Positions 26,497-32,010 of a DNA stretch of 32,010 bases are shown piece after piece; positions within the stretch are counted from its first letter, which is position 1, and every line of letters begins with the position of its first letter. The position numbers and the translations under genes were made by a program. Source of the DNA: Paludibacteraceae bacterium. GTDB taxonomy: Bacteria; Bacteroidota; Bacteroidia; Bacteroidales; Paludibacteraceae. The DNA lies in NCBI GenBank assembly GCA_017527905.1, contig JAFXPK010000019.1, positions 1-32,010 of the forward strand. The letters are read 5' to 3'. The notes under the pieces were generated by a model. It was not told the DNA's origin, did no database searches, and saw nothing but the letters and a program-made list of their open reading frames with translations.

Positions 26497-27465
26497 TTAT
26501 CTATCGATTATCAATCCCAACTTGGCTTTTCCACCAGCCTTTTCGATGACGTCATTTAATCGTTCAGCCTCCTCCAATGTCAAATACTGGCAAATGACAA
26601 GTTTCTCGTTTATGGCTTCGACTATATCCTTTTCATCCAGCTCTGGTCTTTCCGCCTTTATCTTAGCAGTAATTTTAGCTAGTTTTGGCTTCGTGATATC
26701 ATCACCTATAAGCTGTACGTAGTATGCATTAGCCACTTCGCCAAGACGCACCTTCCCGCCATCTCTTTCAATCACATCATTTAGATTGTCAGCCTCCTCC
26801 AACGTGATATGGCTACACAAGACGCCTAGATTCTCAAACGCATATCGTATGGCTTCCTCCGCCAAATCCGGCTTTGTATACATGACCTTGTTCACAAGGG
26901 TGTTCAGTTTCGTTTTATTGGACGGGCGCTCCATAACCTTAAGATAATACAGGACAATAGGTTTTTCCTCGATTTGAAAGCAATAGCTTTCAAACACCTG
27001 GAAAATCTTCGCCAAACCGGCGGGCATATTAGTACCCGTCGCACGGATATTCAGATCAATTAACCCCTTGTAATCCAGTGATTTTGTTCCTTTAGTATCT
27101 TCCTCATATCGTTGATTGCTAATACGAGCGTTAAATGTATCATCCGAGTTCGCCGCGACCTCGGCCGTGAACTTAATGTCTACCGTGTCAATTTGAAGAT
27201 AAGGGACTGGGACGATGCTAAGCAATGGCAATTGCAATTTTTTTGGTATTCCATCCTGCACAAACTCAAAACTTACCATTATGACAGATAAATCAGTAGA
27301 GTTTTTCTTTTTCTCGAATCCCATCTCCTGAATATAATTAATGGTAGCTTCGGCCGCCTGCTTTTGCGCATTCACGCACGCACAAAGAGGGGCACCGATC
27401 AGATTCTCGAAAGGAATCGAATCGAATGCCGTGTTGGCTGTTTTTATATCATTTATTGTCATCAT
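26497..27465 (-). CDS. DUF2589 protein fused to two L7/L12-like repeats
   Basis: A 322-residue protein. The N-terminal DUF2589 part (about 15-160) shows SIPFENLIGAPLCACVNAQ, LQLPLLSIVPVPYLQIDTVD and TNMPAGLAKIFQVF. The C-terminal part holds two tandem repeats of about 70 residues (171-243 and 247-317). They share the pattern of a strand, a helical centre, and HITLEEADNLNDVIERDGGK or YLTLEEAERLNDVIEKAGGK, then a lysine or arginine and LG. The pattern resembles the C-terminal domain of ribosomal L7/L12, here as an interaction module rather than a ribosomal protein (inference). Two adjacent ATGs (27465, 27462) are possible starts. It lies 2 bases after the zinc-ribbon gene, so coupling is likely. 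Confidence 0.78.
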   Translation of the reverse strand: MMTINDIKTANTAFDSIPFENLIGAPLCACVNAQKQAAEATINYIQEMGFEKKKNSTDLSVIMVSFEFVQDGIPKKLQLPLLSIVPVPYLQIDTVDIKFTAEVAANSDDTFNARISNQRYEEDTKGTKSLDYKGLIDLNIRATGTNMPAGLAKIFQVFESYCFQIEEKPIVLYYLKVMERPSNKTKLNTLVNKVMYTKPDLAEEAIRYAFENLGVLCSHITLEEADNLNDVIERDGGKVRLGEVANAYYVQLIGDDITKPKLAKITAKIKAERPELDEKDIVEAINEKLVICQYLTLEEAERLNDVIEKAGGKAKLGLIIDR

Positions 27466-27467
27466 AA

Positions 27468-27692
27468 TTATCTTCTGAAATTAGTTGCTGATTCTAGCTT
27501 GTCCGAAGCATTCTGCACCTTTTGTAAAATTTCCATCGCTTTCTTGGACTCATTCCTATTGATTGTCAATCTCAATCTGCAATGTGGGCACGTCAACCCA
27601 GTTGATGTAAGAAGTTCCACAATTGTTGTTGGAATAAAATTGCCGCACTGAGGGCAATTCATTCCTGGTGTTTTTCCGTTGTTTGTTACCAT
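27468..27692 (-). CDS. small zinc-ribbon protein of the DUF2589 locus
   Basis: A 74-residue protein with two CxxC pairs, Cys13/Cys16 (MNCPQCGNFIP) and Cys35/Cys38 (LTCPHCRLRLTI), 18 residues apart, which is the layout of a single treble-clef or zinc-ribbon site. A charged helix follows (NESKKAMEILQKVQNASDKL). It has no DNA-binding helix-turn-helix, signal or membrane segment. ATG at 27692 follows AAGGAGGAG, but that is also the coding end of the upstream gene. An internal ATG before NCPQC is an alternative start. It sits tightly between two DUF2589 genes (gaps of 4 and 2 bases), so it belongs to the same operon. An adaptor role is inferred only. Confidence 0.8.
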   Translation of the reverse strand: MVTNNGKTPGMNCPQCGNFIPTTIVELLTSTGLTCPHCRLRLTINRNESKKAMEILQKVQNASDKLESATNFRR

Positions 27693-27696
27693 AATA

Positions 27697-28374
27697 TTAC
27701 TCCTCCTTTTTTACTTCGATACAATTGGTTATTGTTTGAATCAGATTGCTTAAGCCTGCAGGCATATCCGATTGTTCCATCTTAACAGAAACTTTAATCT
27801 TCAAGTTCTGATTTTTGGATGATTCTTTTTCATCCGAGGATGAAGACGTCGTTGTGGATGAGACATGATTGCTTGCTAGAACAATGGATGGCTTAATTTC
27901 ATTCAAGATAACACGTTTGTCTTGCGGCGGAATAGAAGCCCGCATTATATCATCTCTAAAAGAAGAGACAGAGAGTATCGAGGTTCTTTCCTTTTCCACT
28001 AGATCGCTTAGTTTACGCACAGACACACTAGAAATGCTCAACTCCTTAGGTCTCGCTGTACTACTAATAGTTCTCTCTATTTCTTCCACAGATGTTTCAC
28101 TTTCTCTAATCTCCCATTCTCCCTCCACATCAAATGTGGCTTCCTTCACATGAAGAAGAGGCATCGGCATAAGAATTAGTTTGGGGATTCTTAATACATA
28201 ATCCATATTATCCTTGCCTTTCACGACACATTCAACAGTCTCCAACGAGCTATCAGAGGAGACTCCTATCTCCGCTAATTTCTGAAAAAACTCCTCAGTT
28301 GCGCGGTTGTTTGCCTCAACCGTTGAGAACATTGCTTCCGAGAGAATGTCTATAAGCGTATTATTTACTTCCAT
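27697..28374 (-). CDS. divergent DUF2589-like protein with Ser/Thr-rich insert
   Basis: A 225-residue protein. The N-terminal helix (LIDILSEAMFSTVEANNRAT) lacks the GGPL motif, but the strand region VLRIPKLILMPMPLLHVKEA and the closing motif MEQSDMPAGLSNLIQTI (about 199-215) keep the DUF2589 pattern. Between them is a long hydrophilic insert (about 90-190) with serine-rich stretches, including SSTTTSSSSDEKESSKNQN. It lies 75 bases after the preceding gene, a gap holding a strong hairpin, and 4 bases before the zinc-ribbon gene. It has no signal or membrane segment. Membership in the family is inferred from motif order rather than overall similarity. Confidence 0.65.
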   Translation of the reverse strand: MEVNNTLIDILSEAMFSTVEANNRATEEFFQKLAEIGVSSDSSLETVECVVKGKDNMDYVLRIPKLILMPMPLLHVKEATFDVEGEWEIRESETSVEEIERTISSTARPKELSISSVSVRKLSDLVEKERTSILSVSSFRDDIMRASIPPQDKRVILNEIKPSIVLASNHVSSTTTSSSSDEKESSKNQNLKIKVSVKMEQSDMPAGLSNLIQTITNCIEVKKEE

Positions 28375-28407
28375 TTTATGTTTTACATTTTTTAATTAAT
28401 TCAATCT

Positions 28408-28439
28408 AGGTGGAAGACTATTTCGGAAGTCTTCCACCT
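28408..28439 (-). other. perfect 12-bp hairpin inside the DUF2589 operon
   Basis: Arms 28408-28419 and 28428-28439 (AGGTGGAAGACT and its exact complement) enclose an 8-base loop. The hairpin lies in the 75-base gap between two DUF2589 genes. No T-run follows on either strand, so it is not a typical terminator. It may be a partial terminator, an RNA-processing site or an RNA-stability element that sets different levels for the genes before and after it. Confidence 0.7.
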
Positions 28440-28449
28440 GATTGTCAAA

Positions 28450-29655
28450 CTATGATTCTGCTGTACTAACAGACGGATTGATCTGAACCAACTGACATTT
28501 CTTTCCCGCACTTACCTTATAGACACCGGGGTCGGTGAATACGATTTGCAGGTTGTCGGCGCTTTCAGATTTTTGACCTTTCTCCTTGTTATCCATATCT
28601 GTGCACTTAATGGCTGAAACATCAAAGTTCCCATTGCCATCCTTATACACGACAGACAAGATCGCATATCCATTCGTAAGGGTCAGGTTATCCGCCGATA
28701 ATGTTAATTCCCCATTTGGATCGTATATCTCAGTTGAGCCATTCAGTATCTCCAGCATTTTAGAAACACCCGCTGGAAGATCATCCTTACCCACCTTCAA
28801 TTTCACATCCATAGTGGTTTCAACACTATACTTGGAAGTTTGCGTGGCCGTAGAATCCTTTTTTGAAGAATAGCCGGCAGTGAATGAAACGGTTTTTTTG
28901 GTCGCTTCCTTCACTTTCGAAGCATCTGCCTCCGATGTCGCATCTTTCTCCTTTGCCTCTTTCCCCTTTTCGTCTCCTTTTTTGGCTTGAGCGCCTCCAC
29001 CAGTTTGTTGCTCTGGAGTATCATTCACGTCAAATTTGCTTGTGATCGAATTTGTATTGGTCATTGTAACGTCAGACGAAGATGAAATGGTCATCTTAAA
29101 GTCATACGTCACTTCATCAATACACAATGCGGGGATAGGGACAAGCGTGATTAAAGGAATCTGCAATTTGGAATTCTTCCCATTCTTGAAGAAATTAAAC
29201 GAAACCACAGTTAACGTTTCCGATCCGTTGTCACTGTCACTCGTAACTCCCACATTCCGGATAAACTCCAGTACAGATTTGGCGGCATCCCCCTGCGCCT
29301 TGACTGTCGCCTTGAGCGGTTCCGCGATTATCTTATCGAAGGATACCTTTTCCCATGAAGCGGCAGCCTCGTTTACAGAGGCATAGTCAGCTGTCACCTT
29401 TTCAAGTGTCACCGTTGCCTTCAACTTATTATAAGCTTCGGCCGCCTTCGTGGTCATGTCAATGGCATCACTGGCATTTTCCTTAAGGGAGCTTCCTCCT
29501 CCCTGGGTCCCCGTAGAATCTCCAGGGTTTCCAGTGTTTGGGTTCTCGCCTCCAGTCTCCCCCGCATTACCTTCTTGGCCATTGTCATTTGGTCCATTGT
29601 TCTGCGTGTTTTGAGAATCCTTTTGGTCAGAAGACTTGTCTTTATTACTTGGCAT
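28450..29655 (-). CDS. DUF2589 protein with low-complexity N-terminus and C-terminal beta domain
   Basis: A 401-residue protein and the longest paralogue. Residues 1-58 are hydrophilic and disordered (Asn, Gly, Gln, Asp; for example NTQNNGPNDNGQEGNAGETG), and a helix follows (about 60-98). The DUF2589 core (about 104-304) has DKIIAEPLKATVKAQGDAA, LQIPLITLVPIPALCIDEV and KDDLPAGVSKMLEIL, interrupted by a charged Lys/Glu insert (about 215-255). Residues 310-395 are a beta-rich domain (GELTLSADNLTL, DPGVYKVSAGKKCQLVQI) shared with the two upstream paralogues. It has no signal peptide. It starts 16 bases after the preceding stop and ends just before the hairpin. Confidence 0.82.
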   Translation of the reverse strand: MPSNKDKSSDQKDSQNTQNNGPNDNGQEGNAGETGGENPNTGNPGDSTGTQGGGSSLKENASDAIDMTTKAAEAYNKLKATVTLEKVTADYASVNEAAASWEKVSFDKIIAEPLKATVKAQGDAAKSVLEFIRNVGVTSDSDNGSETLTVVSFNFFKNGKNSKLQIPLITLVPIPALCIDEVTYDFKMTISSSSDVTMTNTNSITSKFDVNDTPEQQTGGGAQAKKGDEKGKEAKEKDATSEADASKVKEATKKTVSFTAGYSSKKDSTATQTSKYSVETTMDVKLKVGKDDLPAGVSKMLEILNGSTEIYDPNGELTLSADNLTLTNGYAILSVVYKDGNGNFDVSAIKCTDMDNKEKGQKSESADNLQIVFTDPGVYKVSAGKKCQLVQINPSVSTAES

Positions 29656-29671
29656 ACTGATAAATGTTTAG

Positions 29672-30520
29672 TTATTCGGTAACAGTAACTAACGTAGAAT
29701 TCTCTCCAGCTTTTATCTCGTAGCTTCCGGCCGTATAAAAAAGACAGACAGCACCTGTCTTATCAGGAACCAATTTGCAAATACTATTATCCGTAATTGG
29801 CTCTGTTCCTCCGCTCTTATAAACTGCTATATCTGATGGTGCATAGTATCCATCCACATTTTTATAAGTAACGTAAACACCGCCGTCTGCCGTTGAGATT
29901 TTCTGTGAAGAGACAGTCAATTCTCCTGTGGCAACAATCGTATCGATTGATTCACTTAACATCTCCAACACTTTGGACATTCCTGCCGGCATGTCATCCT
30001 GACCTGCCTTGACCGCCACATCCATCGTGTACTCGACGCTATATTTTGAATCCCTAGTTGCCGATGAGTCCTTCTTGCTTGAAACACTGGCGCTCATCTC
30101 CATACTTCCTTTGAAAAGCCCCAGGTTAAAGCCCGCTTTCGCCTTCAGTGAGGCACCCACTTCCAAGCTACTGCTTTCCGTTGTGGAAAGTGACGAAGCA
30201 GCGGAAATGCTTGCCTTAAATGCGATGTCAATATCCTTTATCGCAAAATATGGAATCGGGACAATGGTCAGCAATGGTATGCTGAGGATCGAACTGTGTC
30301 CATTTTTACGGTATTCGAAACTGACATAGACTGCTTTGGAATTTCCATCCTCATCTGTTGTCAGACCTACTTCCTTGATATAATCCAAGGTTGTTTTCGC
30401 CGCATTCGTTTGAGCCTCTATACAAGCAGACATAGGTCCGCCTATGATAGAACCAAACGGAATAGCTTGTAAGGCATTGGTCGCGACAGTGGATGCAGTC
30501 GTATCTATACCTTTTGCCAT
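29672..30520 (-). CDS. DUF2589 protein with C-terminal beta domain (282 residues)
   Basis: A typical member. The N-terminal helix AIPFGSIIGGPMSACIEAQT (19-38) is followed by a strand VYVSFEYRKNGHSS, the signature SIPLLTIVPIPYFAIKDID (80-98), a Ser-rich linker, and the strand and helix block YSVEYTMDVAVKAGQDDMPA then GMSKVLEML (160-188). Residues 195-281 form a separate beta-rich domain (GELTVSSQKIS, GSYEIKAGENSTLVTV), perhaps immunoglobulin-like. It has no signal peptide or membrane segment, so it is presumably cytoplasmic. It is closely related to the 283-residue neighbour (14-base gap), which suggests a tandem duplication. The family has no established function. Confidence 0.85.
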   Translation of the reverse strand: MAKGIDTTASTVATNALQAIPFGSIIGGPMSACIEAQTNAAKTTLDYIKEVGLTTDEDGNSKAVYVSFEYRKNGHSSILSIPLLTIVPIPYFAIKDIDIAFKASISAASSLSTTESSSLEVGASLKAKAGFNLGLFKGSMEMSASVSSKKDSSATRDSKYSVEYTMDVAVKAGQDDMPAGMSKVLEMLSESIDTIVATGELTVSSQKISTADGGVYVTYKNVDGYYAPSDIAVYKSGGTEPITDNSICKLVPDKTGAVCLFYTAGSYEIKAGENSTLVTVTE

Positions 30521-30534
30521 AAATCAAAAACTAA

Positions 30535-31386
30535 TTATGCGACTTTTGTGATTGTTTTACTCAATCCTTTTTCTGTATCCGACAGGTCTGAACTTAATTT
30601 TGCAGGATCCAATGTGATGGACACAGAATCAGCATTAGGATATGTGAAGTATTTTCCAACTCCATCAGCCGTGATTGTAGCATTAACATTATTTGAAAGC
30701 ACAATTGCATCCGGATGATATACACCATCAGATCCTTTGTATGTAACAGTTATAACCTCGCCTTCCTTAGCAGAATCTGCGCTTACCGTTAATTCTCCCT
30801 CTGGATTGCACAAATCAATCGCACTGCCCAACATCTCAAGGATTTTGGCCATACCGGCTGGCATGGAATCTTGCGAGGCGTGAACAGCTACGTCAACCGT
30901 GGCTTCAATGCTATAAGAGGAATCCTGTGTGGATTTTGAATCTCTCTTGGTAGAAATAGTTGAAGTCATGGAGGTCTTCTTGCGGTTTAGAATCAATCCG
31001 ATGCGTTTGTTTGATTTGCTTGTTGTGTTAGAAGACTCTTCGTCTGAAATAGAGTCTGATGTTGCTTCAGAACCGGTGATGGAAGCCTTGAAATTGATAT
31101 CAATCGTGTTGATGGCTATGTACGGAATCGGCACGATTGTCAACAAGGGAACGCTTATGTTCACCTTCCTTCCGTTCTGTACAAATGTGAAATGAACGTA
31201 GATGGCTTCTGTACGACCATTTTGGTCTGTTGTCAATCCGACACTGTTGATGAAATCAATTGTGGTTAACGCAGCTTCTTTTTGAGCCAACACACACGCA
31301 TTAAGAGGACCACCAATAATGTTCTCAAAGGGTAGTCCATTCAAAGCAGACACAGTACTGCTTGTTACTCCAGAACCTATTGCCAT
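30535..31386 (-). CDS. DUF2589 protein with C-terminal beta domain (283 residues), first gene of the operon
   Basis: It has the same plan as its downstream neighbour: LPFENIIGGPLNACVLAQKE (18-37), VPLLTIVPIPYIAINTIDIN (79-98), a Ser/Thr/Asn linker with a basic patch (NKRIGLILNRKKTSM, 126-140), YSIEATVDVAVHASQDSMPA then GMAKILEML (158-186), and a C-terminal beta domain (about 195-283, with GELTVSADSAKEGEVITVTY). No signal peptide or hydrophobic helix is present. It is first behind the predicted promoter at 31503-31533, with a leader of about 110 bases. Its role is unknown; tandem close paralogues imply subunits of one heteromeric structure (inference). Confidence 0.85.
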   Translation of the reverse strand: MAIGSGVTSSTVSALNGLPFENIIGGPLNACVLAQKEAALTTIDFINSVGLTTDQNGRTEAIYVHFTFVQNGRKVNISVPLLTIVPIPYIAINTIDINFKASITGSEATSDSISDEESSNTTSKSNKRIGLILNRKKTSMTSTISTKRDSKSTQDSSYSIEATVDVAVHASQDSMPAGMAKILEMLGSAIDLCNPEGELTVSADSAKEGEVITVTYKGSDGVYHPDAIVLSNNVNATITADGVGKYFTYPNADSVSITLDPAKLSSDLSDTEKGLSKTITKVA

Positions 31387-31749
31387 AAAAATAGTAATTA
31401 AAAGTTAATAAAATAGTTATAAATTAATGTTATATTGAATATATAACAGTTACACATCTATACATATTAGGAATATGATATATCTCTTATTTCATATCAA
31501 TTCAAATATAGGGTATATTTTCGAAACAACAAAACTTTTTTCTATATTTTTTACGTTTTCTTATTTTTGATATACGTCAAAGTAGATATTTAAAAATGTA
31601 AAAATCATTTACTTAGAATTGGTTATTTTATTCTAGTATGAATATTAAATTAACAAGTATTTTACATGATATTAACGACACAAACAAGTAGCCAAATCAA
31701 AACTTTAAATATATTCATAATAATAATCTACATAAAACACGGCGATTCC
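31387..31749. other. gene-free AT-rich stretch upstream of the DUF2589 operon
   Basis: These 363 bases are very rich in A and T and hold no credible reading frame. Apart from the promoter at 31503-31533, I see no terminator for the glycosylase gene that ends at 31750, and no clear repeats. Confidence 0.7.
31503..31533 (-). promoter_or_regulatory. Bacteroidota-type promoter of the DUF2589 operon
   Basis: On the minus strand TATATTTG (31510-31503) fits TAnnTTTG and TTTG (31533-31530) lies 19 bases upstream, the best-spaced pair in this stretch. Transcription would start near 31497, leaving an AT-rich leader of about 110 bases. Confidence 0.6.
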
Positions 31750-32010
31750 TCACAGGATCCCCGCAAACTCGAACATCTTGCGATACGCCTCCACCTTCTT
31801 CTCCAGGCTCAGTGGATAGGCGCGCGAGGAGGAGGGCAGGCGAAACAGAACAGTGTCGCCACACAACGGGACATGGGTACCAACCTTAGGCATCTCCGGC
31901 AACGAGAAGGAGTCCATAAGGTTCTGCGTGGCCTTCTCACCCGTGGTGACCACCACCCTGCAGGAGGGGATCTGCCCCAAGAGAGCCTCAACATCCGTCA
32001 GCTCCACCAC
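31750..32010 (-). CDS. uracil-DNA-glycosylase-superfamily protein, C-terminal part
   Basis: The last 86-87 residues of a protein that continues beyond the window; the apparent GTG start at the edge is only a codon inside the gene. The strand-loop VVVTTGEKATQNLM and the motif VLFRLPSSSRAYPLSLEKK resemble the C-terminal catalytic loop (LPS[ST]S type) of the glycosylase families that act on uracil, hypoxanthine or mismatches in DNA repair. The end KKVEAYRKMFEFAGIL is typical. The N-terminal catalytic motif is not visible, so the substrate class cannot be fixed. Its more C- and G-rich codons contrast with the adjacent DUF2589 genes. Confidence 0.7.
   Translation of the reverse strand: MVELTDVEALLGQIPSCRVVVTTGEKATQNLMDSFSLPEMPKVGTHVPLCGDTVLFRLPSSSRAYPLSLEKKVEAYRKMFEFAGIL

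Noticed and set aside
26497..27465. A ribosomal L7/L12 paralogue (rplL)
   Set aside because: Only the two C-terminal repeats recall that fold; there is no L7/L12 N-terminal dimerisation domain or hinge, and the N-terminal half is DUF2589.
27680..27715. AAGGAGGAG before the zinc-ribbon ATG as a Shine-Dalgarno site
   Set aside because: These bases encode the Lys-Glu-Glu end of the upstream protein, so the match is likely a coding coincidence; it was not counted with the three ribosomal sites.

Overview
The window is chromosomal DNA from a member of the Bacteroidota, most likely the order Bacteroidales. The evidence is a long minus-strand ribosomal-protein operon in the Bacteroidota order (rpsL-rpsG-fusA-rpsJ with no tuf between fusA and rpsJ; infA, map and rpmJ inside the spc part), promoters of the Bacteroidota type (TTTG or TTG about 19 bases from TAnnTTTG), and start codons mostly without Shine-Dalgarno sites. 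The genus cannot be fixed from what is visible.

Layout. (1) 1-2900: a small PH-domain protein and an EamA-type transporter in one short operon, then a secreted transglutaminase-like protein. Upstream of the latter are an AT-rich 36-bp tandem repeat and the pyrH terminator. (2) 2902-3612: pyrH (UMP kinase). (3) 3767-21704: the joined str-S10-spc-alpha operon, 32 genes, all on the minus strand: rpsL, rpsG, fusA, rpsJ, rplC, rplD, rplW, rplB, rpsS, rplV, rpsC, rplP, rpmC, rpsQ, rplN, rplX, rplE, rpsN, rpsH, rplF, rplR, rpsE, rpmD, rplO, secY, map, infA, rpmJ, rpsM, rpsK, rpsD, rpoA, rplQ. One promoter is visible upstream of rpsL and one intrinsic terminator downstream of rplQ. (4) 22034-24082, plus strand: a 7TM-HD phosphohydrolase of the PgpH family, divergent from rpsL. 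(5) 24262-31386, minus strand: an accessory locus of eight genes. Six encode paralogues of the uncharacterised DUF2589 type, one a 74-residue zinc ribbon, and the last a papain-like (C1) cysteine peptidase. (6) 31387-31749: a very AT-rich gap carrying the predicted promoter of that locus. (7) 31750-32010: the C-terminal part of a uracil-DNA-glycosylase-superfamily protein that runs off the window.

The ribosomal operon is ordinary in content. Its oddities are perfect Shine-Dalgarno sequences before rplW, rplE and rplF, in a phylum that normally does not use them. The candidate for an undescribed system is the DUF2589/zinc-ribbon/peptidase locus. Its proteins show no secretion signals or membrane segments, share one core fold pattern with different added modules, and are tightly spaced. 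I infer a multi-subunit cytoplasmic assembly with an associated protease; its function is unknown and nothing in the sequence proves it. Domain names are from memory of family patterns, not from searches.
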